Shown: positions 7,784 to 14,164 of the stretch, one piece after another | Layout: each line of letters opens with the position of its first letter | Numbering within the stretch: the first letter of the stretch is position 1 | Assembly (NCBI GenBank): GCA_050331715.1 | Contig: JBHJGO010000118.1 | Location: forward strand, 1 to 18,026 | Origin: JBHJGO01 sp050331715 | Lineage (GTDB): Bacteria; Cyanobacteriota; Cyanobacteriia; Cyanobacteriales; Microcoleaceae | Direction of reading: 5' to 3' | Length of the DNA: 18,026 nt | Program-made: the position numbers and the translations under genes | The notes under the pieces: model-generated | Database searches by the model: none | What the model was told of the DNA's origin: nothing | The model's input: only the letters and a program-made list of their open reading frames with translations

Positions 7784-9214
7784 ATGTTTGACGCTCTCTC
7801 CGAACGCTTGGATTCAGCCTGGAAAAAGCTTCGAGGCCAGGACAAAATTTCGGAAGCCAATATTCAAGAGGCCCTGAAGGAAGTTCGTCGGGCTTTGCTA
7901 GAGGCAGATGTAAACTTGAAGGTCGTCAAGGAATTTGTCGCAGAAGTCGGGGAGAAGGCACAGGGGGAGCAAGTCCTGACAGGGGTTAAGCCCGGTGAGC
8001 AGTTCGTCAAAGTAGTTCATGATGAGCTGGTGCAGGTGATGGGAGAGAGCAATATTCCCCTCGCCCAAGCGGAGACCGCCCCCACAATTGTTCTGATGGC
8101 AGGATTGCAGGGAACCGGAAAGACCACCGCAACGGCAAAGCTTGCACTGCATTTGCGCAAGGAAAACCGCAGTGCTCTGATGGTGGCGACGGACGTTTAT
8201 CGGCCTGCGGCAATTGATCAGTTGAAGACCCTGGGAAAACAGATTCAGATTCCGGTGTTTGATCTGGGCAGTGATGCAGATCCAGTTGAAATTGCTCGGC
8301 AGGGGGTAGAACACGCCAGGGTAGAAGGGATTGACACGGTAATCGTCGATACCGCCGGTCGTCTGCAAATCGACGAGAACATGATGGCGGAGCTGGGCCA
8401 GATCAAGAAAACGATTCAACCTGACGAAACCTTGCTGGTGGTCGATGCGATGACAGGTCAGGAAGCTGCCAATCTCACCCGTACTTTCAATGACGAAATC
8501 GGGATTACGGGCGCAATTCTAACCAAAATGGACGGTGACAGCCGAGGCGGAGCTGCCCTATCGATTCGACGAATTTCCGGTGCACCGATTAAGTTCGTTG
8601 GGATTGGCGAGAAAGTGGAAGCCCTGCAACCCTTCTACCCGGATCGGATCGCCTCCCGAATTCTGGGCATGGGAGATGTCCTAACCCTGGTAGAAAAGGC
8701 CCAGGAAGAATTTGATCTGGCTGATGCTGAAAAGATGCAGAAGAAGATCATGGAAGCCAAGTTTGACTTCACCGACTTCCTAAAGCAGACTCGCCTGATG
8801 AAGAATTTGGGGTCGCGGGGGGGCTTGATGAAGATGATCCCGGGGATGAACAAAATTCCCCAGGATCAAATTGAAAAGGGCGAAAAGGAACTCAAGCGCT
8901 GTGAGGCCATGATTAATTCCATGACAGCGGAGGAGCAGAAAAACCCGGATTTATTAGCCAGCTCTCGGTCAGCTCCCTCTCGTCGTAAGCGCATTGCACG
9001 TGGTTCGGGTCATCTGGAGAAAGATGTAATGAAGTTGATCAGTGACTTTCAGAAAATGCGTTCCATGATGCAGCAGATGAGCCAGGGAGGACTACCCGGC
9101 ATGCCGGGAATGGCAGGGATGCCAGGAATGCCAGGAATGCCAGGGGGTCGCCCTGGCGCACCCACCAAGAAAAAGAAGAAAGCCAAGAAGAAAAAAGGGT
9201 TTGGTGATCTGTAA
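7784..9214 (+). CDS. ffh: Signal recognition particle protein Ffh (SRP54 GTPase)
   Basis: Ffh binds SRP RNA and signal sequences of nascent membrane proteins and delivers ribosomes to FtsY. The 476-aa product has the N domain (about 1-90), the G domain with P-loop GLQGTGKTT (107-115), DVYRPAAIDQL (137-147), DTAGRL (189-194), TKMDGDSRGG (247-256) and GIGEK (273-277), then the Met-rich M domain (about 300-435) with the RNA-binding SRRKRIARGSG (399-409). Two local features stand out: a few extra residues (SRSA) just before that RNA-binding motif, and a tail of MPG repeats ending in a Lys-rich stretch and GFGDL. The Lys-rich tail is common in cyanobacterial Ffh. It ends at TAA, with an in-frame TGA three codons later. 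It is followed by a terminator-like hairpin. Identity is essentially certain. Confidence 0.97.
   Translation: MFDALSERLDSAWKKLRGQDKISEANIQEALKEVRRALLEADVNLKVVKEFVAEVGEKAQGEQVLTGVKPGEQFVKVVHDELVQVMGESNIPLAQAETAPTIVLMAGLQGTGKTTATAKLALHLRKENRSALMVATDVYRPAAIDQLKTLGKQIQIPVFDLGSDADPVEIARQGVEHARVEGIDTVIVDTAGRLQIDENMMAELGQIKKTIQPDETLLVVDAMTGQEAANLTRTFNDEIGITGAILTKMDGDSRGGAALSIRRISGAPIKFVGIGEKVEALQPFYPDRIASRILGMGDVLTLVEKAQEEFDLADAEKMQKKIMEAKFDFTDFLKQTRLMKNLGSRGGLMKMIPGMNKIPQDQIEKGEKELKRCEAMINSMTAEEQKNPDLLASSRSAPSRRKRIARGSGHLEKDVMKLISDFQKMRSMMQQMSQGGLPGMPGMAGMPGMPGMPGGRPGAPTKKKKKAKKKKGFGDL
9101..9145. repeat. 9-bp tandem repeat, five units, in the ffh tail
   Basis: Five units close to ATGCCAGGA encode a run of Met-Pro-Gly/Met-Ala-Gly triplets after the M domain. 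The period keeps the frame, so copy number could vary without harm. Confidence 0.85.
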
Positions 9215-9265
9215 GATGGCTGAGTAATTTTTTTCACTATTCAGTAGCTTTTGATTCATTTTTCT

Positions 9266-9296
9266 TATCAGGTAGCTCCGCTACTGATTATTTTGT
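9266..9296 (+). terminator. Probable intrinsic terminator after ffh
   Basis: A stem pairs 9266-9275 (ATCAGGTAGC) with 9279-9287 (GCTACTGAT) across a TCC loop, with one bulged G. It is followed by the T-rich TATTTTGTT. It lies about 50 bases after the ffh stop, which separates ffh from the hibernation-factor leader. Confidence 0.5.
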
Positions 9297-9519
9297 TGAT
9301 ATTGCCTTGACCTGCATAGAAACCCAATTTTTACTAACGGTTTACTCGTGATCTTAGATTGTGACAATCCTAGGAAAAGCGATTAAGTCAAGGGAGATAT
9401 CACCTAAAAAACGTCAAGAATTGTCAAGGGATGCAACACTTCTTGAATGGTGGTTGATCCTAGAATCCCAAGTGTTAAGGTTAGGTTATACCCACAATAT
9501 ACGTAGGAGGAAGAGCTTT
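9297..9519 (+). promoter_or_regulatory. Long 5' leader/promoter region of the hibernation factor gene
   Basis: About 305 bases separate ffh from the true start of the next gene, and this part has no gene. It holds a perfect 13-bp palindrome GATTGTGACAATC (9357-9369), a candidate operator, and a stem formed by AACACTT (9435-9441) and AAGTGTT (9470-9476) that could fold in an mRNA leader. I see no convincing -35/-10 pair. The cyanobacterial homolog lrtA is known for a light-repressed transcript with a long leader that affects mRNA stability, so a regulatory role fits, but that is inference. Confidence 0.4.
9505..9510 (+). promoter_or_regulatory. Strong Shine-Dalgarno site that fixes the hpf/lrtA start
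   Basis: AGGAGG lies nine bases before ATG 9520. It decides the start against the longer in-frame opening from GTG 9361, whose extra 53 residues do not resemble the family. Confidence 0.85.
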
Positions 9520-10197
9520 ATGAAGCTTGTGATCCAGGGTAAGAATCTTGAAATTACCGATGCACTGCGTGACTATGTGCAGCAAAAAGTTTCCAAAGCA
9601 GTTAACCACTTTCAACAGTTGGCAATGGAGGTTGATGTCAACCTGTCCGTCGCCTACAATCCTCGAATCAATCCGAAACAAACGGCAGAGGTAACGATCT
9701 ATGCCAACGGAACCGTCATTCGAGCACAGGAGAGCAGTGAGAATCTCTACGCCAGTATTGACATGGTATCCGACAAGATTGCGCGTCAGTTACGGAAATA
9801 TAAGGAAAAGCGAAATTCCAAGCATCCTCTCAAGACTGGAGAGCTTGCAGTGAGGTTGCAAGACTCTGAAAGCCTGGTTCATGAGCTGAGTCAGCTAGAG
9901 CCTCAACTCCCCGAAGAGGTTGTTCGCACAAAGTATTTTGCCATGCCACCAATGACAGTTCAGGCCGCATTGGAGCAGTTGCAGCTGATCGACCATGATT
10001 TCTATATGTTCCTGAATGTGGAAACAGACACTATCAATGTGATCTACAAGCGCTCACATCATGGGGGCTATGGTCTGATTCAACCTCGCTTGCATCAGAA
10101 CGGCCACGCCAATGGTCATAATGGCCATACTAATGGCAATGGCAAGGTAGATTATAGTCAACTTCAACGACCTGAACATCCGATGAAACATCGTTAG
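9520..10197 (+). CDS. hpf: Long-form ribosome hibernation promoting factor (LrtA-type)
   Basis: This 225-aa protein binds 70S ribosomes and pairs them into inactive 100S dimers when growth or light stops. The N-terminal domain (1-105) has the family start MKLVIQGKNLEITDALRDYV and a basic helix (IARQLRKYKEKRN, 87-99). The C-terminal dimerization domain (about 133-190) contains VVRTKYFAMPPMTVQAALEQ and INVIYKRSHHGGYGLIQPR, which ends that fold. A His/Asn/Gly-rich tail (192-208) follows and is unusual; its role is unknown. The start at ATG 9520 is chosen because of AGGAGG upstream and the exact family N-terminus. In cyanobacteria the gene is called lrtA (light-repressed transcript), and the long leader here matches that style of control. 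It is convergent with the CHAT gene. Confidence 0.93.
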   Translation: MKLVIQGKNLEITDALRDYVQQKVSKAVNHFQQLAMEVDVNLSVAYNPRINPKQTAEVTIYANGTVIRAQESSENLYASIDMVSDKIARQLRKYKEKRNSKHPLKTGELAVRLQDSESLVHELSQLEPQLPEEVVRTKYFAMPPMTVQAALEQLQLIDHDFYMFLNVETDTINVIYKRSHHGGYGLIQPRLHQNGHANGHNGHTNGNGKVDYSQLQRPEHPMKHR

Positions 10198-10267
10198 TTG
10201 CTAGTTAGTCATTGGCTGTTCGTAATCTCTCATAGCTAGGGACTAATAATTAAGGACTAATCCAAAA

Positions 10268-11290
10268 CTACCACGGTGTGCCGATGAGGTTGAACCCTGC
10301 CCAGTAGAAGGGGTGGGAGAGGTTGGTTGTGCTAGAGCCTGCTAGATCCGGAGGCAACGCTACCTCTCCCCTAGAACTTAAGAGTTCTCCTTTTTCTACT
10401 CGGACTTTTCCAGAGAGCATAGCGATTTGTGCTTTTTGGAGAGCAGCGGATTTTGTTGGTGCGGTTCTGAGTTGTTGGTAGAACTCACTCATCAAGGCCA
10501 GGGTTCCAGTATCGCTGACATACCACAAACTCGCGAGGGCGGACTTGACTCCTGAATAGAGGGCCAATCCAGCAAATCCCAGCTCCACCTCTCGGTCACC
10601 GATTGCCGTTCGGCAAGCACTGAGTACCAATAACTCCATGGGAGGGTTGTCCCAACCGATTTGGTTGACCTGATCGAGACGTAGTTTTTCATCCCAAAGT
10701 TGAATGTAAGAATTCTCCGGTGCCCCGGGCTGAAATTCTGCATGGGTTGCCAGATGAACAATGCCAAAGTCATCGGATGCGACTTGAGCCGTCAAATTAT
10801 TGAGGGTGAAGCTTTGATTGAGAAAGCTCCGGCCTGGCCACTGATTCGCAACTATTGGGGTCGGTTGTTGGGTCGCTAGGTTGTTTGACTGAACAATGGT
10901 TTCGAGTTCGACAGGGACGGCGGGGAGTGGGGTTTGTTGGGCAAATTCAGAGGCTCCCATGGCAAGCACCCGGGCTTGTTTGAGATTGGTCTGGCTGAGA
11001 TTGATCAGATTAAAAGCAGGAATCCGAACGGGACTGTACTTTTCTACCAGGAATTGTTGACCATCGTGGAGGGCAGCCATTGGCAAGGCTCTGAGACCTG
11101 GGCCTGTACAGAAGAGAATAGTGTCGATTTTTTTCGCTTTCAGCACTTCCTCCACAGGTTGAACCATCCACTGATAGAGTTGTTGCGCTGGTGCTAGATA
11201 GGACTCTCGTCCGACATTGCGTGGGTCGGTAATTTCCGTTTGCAAACGTTGAGCGACCTGGGTAATTTTCGCCCGATTCACTTGGGGCAA
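10268..11290 (-). CDS. CHAT-domain (caspase-like) protein, main segment of a gene with an in-frame stop
   Basis: CHAT domains are caspase-fold peptidases. This segment carries the complete domain, with the likely catalytic pair His183 in HLATHAEF and Cys226 in LVLSACRTAIGD (numbered from TTG 11290), and the family end HPFYWAGFNLIGTPW. The upstream part, YLAPAQQLYQWMVQPVEEVL, is the usual cyanobacterial linker into the domain. TTG 11288-11290 comes one codon after TAA 11294-11296, and the frame is the same as in the upstream segment. The ancestral gene was therefore 10268-11722 (484 codons), with His327 and Cys370 in that numbering. Unlike many relatives it has no TPR array before the domain. 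Restart at TTG would give a protein without its signal sequence. Both catalytic residues are kept, so the loss looks recent or the gene may still be expressed. Confidence 0.75.
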   Translation of the reverse strand: MPQVNRAKITQVAQRLQTEITDPRNVGRESYLAPAQQLYQWMVQPVEEVLKAKKIDTILFCTGPGLRALPMAALHDGQQFLVEKYSPVRIPAFNLINLSQTNLKQARVLAMGASEFAQQTPLPAVPVELETIVQSNNLATQQPTPIVANQWPGRSFLNQSFTLNNLTAQVASDDFGIVHLATHAEFQPGAPENSYIQLWDEKLRLDQVNQIGWDNPPMELLVLSACRTAIGDREVELGFAGLALYSGVKSALASLWYVSDTGTLALMSEFYQQLRTAPTKSAALQKAQIAMLSGKVRVEKGELLSSRGEVALPPDLAGSSTTNLSHPFYWAGFNLIGTPW

Positions 11291-11293
11291 AAC

Positions 11294-11722
11294 TTAGCCG
11301 ATGGGTTTGTCTGCGGGCGTCAGCAGGAGTAACTCCAGGGATTGATCTTGAGGAATTATCCAGAGAACAGCGGGATTGGTCTGGGTCTTGTTGGCCATTT
11401 GTTCTAGAACCTTTGCAATATCCTCCGTGTTGAGTTCGATATCCGCTAGGTTCTCACCAAAGTAGTCTTCATATTGTTTTTCCCACTTGCTTTCAACCGC
11501 CATCACATTCTGCGACCAATCGCTTCTAGTTTCAGGCGAGTATGTCGGTACTTGGGAAAGCGCTGCGGGATAATCCAGGCTGACAGTGACTAGAACCGCC
11601 AGGCAAAATGCCAGAACAGCTCGATGAAAGGGGCGCTTCCAAGCATGCACCCAAAATAATCTCCCTACATTTTTTCTTGCTATGGCTCTGGTGAGTCGCT
11701 GATAGCAATTTACCCATTTCAT
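11294..11722 (-). CDS. N-terminal segment of the CHAT protein, ended by in-frame TAA
   Basis: The 142 codons from ATG 11722 encode a long basic N-terminus, a hydrophobic segment (about 35-50, AVLAFCLAVLVTVSL) that is a signal peptide or membrane anchor, and a region typical of cyanobacterial CHAT proteins: WEKQYEDYFG, then AVLWIIPQDQSLELLLLTPA. Family members continue directly from this into the CHAT domain. Here the frame meets TAA 11294-11296 after DKPIG, and the next codons (VLPQVNRAKITQ) resume the family sequence. The product as written would be a truncated exported stub. Confidence 0.65.
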   Translation of the reverse strand: MKWVNCYQRLTRAIARKNVGRLFWVHAWKRPFHRAVLAFCLAVLVTVSLDYPAALSQVPTYSPETRSDWSQNVMAVESKWEKQYEDYFGENLADIELNTEDIAKVLEQMANKTQTNPAVLWIIPQDQSLELLLLTPADKPIG

Positions 11723-11781
11723 GATTAAGTGCCTCAGAAGGACAAAACTGACTAAACGTCTCTTACTCTCTATCCTTACAA

Positions 11782-11811
11782 AGGTTGCATCTCACTGGGA
11801 TATGCAAACCT
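11782..11811. promoter_or_regulatory. Imperfect inverted repeat between divergent genes
   Basis: AGGTTGCAT (11782-11790) and ATGCAAACCT (11802-11811) form inverted arms with one extra A, separated by 11 bases. It lies in the 216-bp gap between the CHAT gene and the small membrane protein, which are divergent, so it is a candidate shared operator. No clear promoter hexamers were identified. Confidence 0.3.
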
Positions 11812-11938
11812 CAGAATCTCCCAGACAGCAGAACAGGCAGTGAAAATGTAGCCTAGGGAGGTAATTGGAACCCTATTCAATGGGACAATGCAAGGCGAGA
11901 GAACAAAATTCTTGAGTAACTAAACCCCCAAAAGATCC

Positions 11939-12319
11939 ATGTCCCAAGCTGATCAAGCTGCATTACAAGCTCGAAATCGACTACTTGCAGTGTTTGTGGC
12001 GTTTTGCATCCTGGATGTCGTCTTGGTCTTTATTGTACGGGACGTATGGGCGATTGGACGGATTCTATTCACTATTATCGTGATGTATTTTGTGCTTCAG
12101 GGACGAAGATGGGCAAAATGGCTGCTCATTGCGATATGTGGTTTGTTGTCTATATCTCTGGTTGCTTTGGTTATCGCTCTGAGTTCACAACTCTCCTCCG
12201 TGGTAATTGTGGGAAGTTTGGTTATGATCTTGCTAAGTGCGATTATTCCTATCTATATGGTCAGGAATACAAACCTCAATCGCTACTTTTCCTGGCAGCG
12301 ACAATACCGCTCTCGATAG
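11939..12319 (+). CDS. Small integral membrane protein, function unknown
   Basis: The 126-aa product has a short polar N-terminus and four likely membrane segments (about 15-35, 39-54, 60-82 and 86-108), with basic residues between segments 2 and 3 (GRRWAKW) and a basic C-terminus (NRYFSWQRQYRSR). It has no motif I recognise. ATG 11939 has only a weak upstream ribosome site. The first Uma2 gene begins 17 bases after its stop, so the two may be cotranscribed. Confidence 0.65.
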   Translation: MSQADQAALQARNRLLAVFVAFCILDVVLVFIVRDVWAIGRILFTIIVMYFVLQGRRWAKWLLIAICGLLSISLVALVIALSSQLSSVVIVGSLVMILLSAIIPIYMVRNTNLNRYFSWQRQYRSR

Positions 12320-12335
12320 CGCCAACGACCAACCC

Positions 12336-13037
12336 ATGACGACCCAACTCCCTGGAAAATCGATAACAAATTCTGGATCACTGCCACCGCTGCAAAGTGG
12401 CGATCGCCTCACCCGGCATGAATTTGAGCAACGTTACACAGCCGATCCAAATGTTCAAAAAGCAGAACTAATCGAAGGAATCGTTTACGTGGCCTCTCCG
12501 CTCCGCTTTACACCCCATGCTGAACCCCATGGCCGTTTGGTGACCTGGCTTGGAACCTACACTGCTTTCACTCCAGGTACTTAATCGGGGGTTGAACCAA
12601 CGGTTCGGTTAGATCTGGATTATCAACTTCAGCCGGATATTGTGATGTTTCTAGATGAAGCTGTTGGTGGCAAGGCTAGATTAACTGCGGACGGATATTT
12701 AGAAGGAACACCTGAATTGGTTGTTGAAATTGCTGCCAGTAGCGCTGCCATTGATCTGGGGACAAAGCAGCGGGTTTATCGTCGCAATGGCGTTTTAGAA
12801 TATCTGGTCTGGCAATCCTACGAGCAACGATTGGATTGGTTTCAACTGGTGGAGGACGATTACCAGCGGTTGCTGCCTGACCCAGAGGGAGTGATTCATT
12901 CTTTGACCTTTCCTGGACTCTGGTTAGCCGTTGAAGCGTTTAAGAGCAACCAGATGATGGAAGTCTTGGAAATTCTCCAGCACGGAATCAAGTCTCCAGA
13001 ACATACAATGTTTGTAGAGCAGCTGGGCCAGCAATAG
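12336..13037 (+). pseudogene. Uma2 family gene, copy 1, with in-frame TAA
   Basis: Uma2 (DUF820) proteins have a PD-(D/E)XK nuclease-like fold and are greatly expanded in cyanobacteria; their function is not settled. This copy starts at ATG 12336 and aligns with copy 2 along its whole length (233 codons against 234). After 82 codons, in TPGT-stop-SGVEPTVRLD, TAA 12582-12584 interrupts it; relatives usually have Gln or Glu here. The frame is intact on both sides, so a single base change explains the break. Downstream, QPDIVMFLDE and GTPELVVEIAASS are kept. The 3' part could start again at ATG 12642, but it would lack the N-terminal third. Confidence 0.8.
12400..12407. repeat. HIP1 octamer
   Basis: GCGATCGC lies in the SGDRL codons of Uma2 copy 1, at the same place as in copy 2. 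Confidence 0.8.
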
Positions 13038-13050
13038 ATTTGAACAGGCT

Positions 13051-13755
13051 ATGACCACCCAACTATCCCGTCAATCCGCTGTCAATTCTCCAACCTTGCC
13101 GACACTTCAAAGTGGCGATCGCCTCACCCGGCATGAATTTGAGCAACGTTACACAGCCGATCCAAATGTCCAAAAAGCAGAACTAATCGAAGGAATTGTC
13201 TACGTGGCTTCTCCGCTCCGGTTTCAACAACATGCCGAACCCCATAGTCGTTTGCATGGATGGTTATGGACATACCAGGTTGCTACACCAGGATTGCTAC
13301 TGGGCATCGAACCCACGGTTCGGTTAGATCTGGATAATCAACTTCAGCCAGATATTGTGTTGTTTCTAGATGAAGCAGTTGGTGGCAAGGCTAGATTAAC
13401 TGCGGACGGATATTTAGAAGGAACACCTGAATTGGTTGTTGAAATTGCTGCCAGTAGCGCTGCCATTGATTTGGGGACAAAGCAGCGGGTTTATCGTCGC
13501 AATGGCGTTTTAGAATATCTGGTCTGGCAATCCTACGAGCAACGATTGGATTGGTTTCAACTGGTGGAGGACGATTACCAGCAGTTGCTGCCTGACCCAG
13601 AGGGAGTGATTCATTCTTTAACCTTTCCTGGACTCTGGTTAGCCGTTGAAGCGTTTAAGAGCAACCAGATGATGGAAGTCTTGGAAATTCTGTACCAGGG
13701 CATCCAATCCACCGAACACACCACCTTTGTCGAGCAGCTTGGTCAAAGACAATGA
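13051..13755 (+). CDS. Uma2 family PD-(D/E)XK-like protein, copy 2
   Basis: The intact copy (234 aa) lies 13 bases after copy 1. It has the family layout: LTRHEFEQRY (25-34), AELIEGIVYVASP (43-55), QPDIVLFLDE (99-108), GTPELVVEIAASS (124-136), then K144, Y148 and NGVLEYLVWQ (151-160). Asp101, Glu131 and Lys144 are the candidate active-site residues by position. DNA identity to copy 1 is very high at about codons 21-57 and 88-210, but low at the N-terminus and at 58-87. Its stop overlaps the start of the next gene (ATGA), so they are translationally coupled. Biological role is unknown; similarity to restriction-type nucleases is structural and does not prove DNA cutting. Confidence 0.87.
   Translation: MTTQLSRQSAVNSPTLPTLQSGDRLTRHEFEQRYTADPNVQKAELIEGIVYVASPLRFQQHAEPHSRLHGWLWTYQVATPGLLLGIEPTVRLDLDNQLQPDIVLFLDEAVGGKARLTADGYLEGTPELVVEIAASSAAIDLGTKQRVYRRNGVLEYLVWQSYEQRLDWFQLVEDDYQQLLPDPEGVIHSLTFPGLWLAVEAFKSNQMMEVLEILYQGIQSTEHTTFVEQLGQRQ
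13115..13122. repeat. HIP1 octamer
   Basis: GCGATCGC lies in Uma2 copy 2, in the duplicated position. Confidence 0.8.
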
Positions 13756-14084
13756 TTAGGAGAGTAAGCCGTTGGGTCATTTTCGGAATTATGCTTCTGA
13801 CCTGCTTCAACTTAACGTTATTGCCAGGAATCGCCGCTGACCTTTGTCATAGAATTGACGGAAAAGACGTTTGTATTCATCGTATCAAACGTAGTGCCAA
13901 GCGTTATTGGGAATATCGAGTTTCATTAAAAGTTGAGGGTAAAGTTCAGCCCACTGAAATTTATAACTGTCGCCGCCAACTCCTGATTAAGTCCAACGGC
14001 AAGACAGTTGAGTTCAAACCCCAGGGAATTGGAGAAATCATCGCTGACGCAGAGGGTAGGTACTGGTGGGACGAGTGGAGTTGA
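13752..14084 (+). CDS. Small secreted cysteine-containing protein with rewritten C-terminus
   Basis: The 110-aa product has a signal peptide (basic MIRRVSR, a hydrophobic core at 9-24, likely cleavage after GIAA) and a mature part with Cys32, Cys41 and Cys73. It is coupled to Uma2 copy 2 through ATGA. Its last 13 residues (ADAEGRYWWDEWS) look foreign: a perfect 37-bp direct repeat at 14006 and 14079 shows a 73-bp insertion that shifts the frame. Without it the protein would continue from GEII into CRTLR and stop at TAG 14131-14133, giving 102 aa and a fourth cysteine. Function is unknown; a periplasmic or exported role is inferred from the signal. Confidence 0.65.
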   Translation: MIRRVSRWVIFGIMLLTCFNLTLLPGIAADLCHRIDGKDVCIHRIKRSAKRYWEYRVSLKVEGKVQPTEIYNCRRQLLIKSNGKTVEFKPQGIGEIIADAEGRYWWDEWS

Positions 14085-14115
14085 GTTCAAACCCCAGGGA
14101 ATTGGAGAAATCATC
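14006..14115. repeat. Perfect 37-bp direct repeat with 36-bp spacer
   Basis: The sequence beginning AGTTGAGTTCAAACCCCAGG occurs at 14006-14042 and again at 14079-14115 without a mismatch. The unique spacer is 14043-14078. The second copy contains the stop codon of the small secreted gene, read out of frame. The total offset of 73 bp is not a multiple of three. Confidence 0.95.
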
Positions 14116-14164
14116 TGCCGAACCTTACGGTAGCAGAGACTTAAACAGCCTGGGAACACTCAAT

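Noticed and set aside
7898..8419. Long reverse-strand open frames opposite ffh and similar ones opposite crtD and the glycosyltransferase.
   Set aside because: They have no recognisable domains or ribosome sites and are shadows of strongly coding opposite strands.
9101..9160. A collagen-like or separate small protein in the MPG repeats of ffh.
   Set aside because: Met-Pro-Gly and Lys-rich tails are ordinary at the C-terminus of Ffh, and the frame is continuous with the M domain.
9361..9519. A 53-residue N-terminal extension of the hibernation factor from GTG 9361.
   Set aside because: The family N-terminus MKLVIQGKNL starts at ATG 9520, with AGGAGG nine bases upstream.
12237..12335. An upstream start for Uma2 copy 1 inside the membrane protein gene.
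   Set aside because: ATG 12336 aligns exactly with the MTTQL start of copy 2; the upstream part is an overlap with another frame.
6475..12584. Reassignment of UAA to an amino acid.
   Set aside because: ffh, gltS, crtD and the alpha/beta hydrolase end with TAA at their normal family lengths, and these conserved genes have no internal TAA. Local decay or error is simpler.
14006..14115. A CRISPR-like repeat-spacer-repeat (37-bp repeat, 36-bp spacer).
   Set aside because: Only two repeats exist, the repeat is coding sequence of the small secreted gene, it lacks the usual hairpin and GAAAG-type end, and no cas gene is nearby. An insertion in the gene explains it better.
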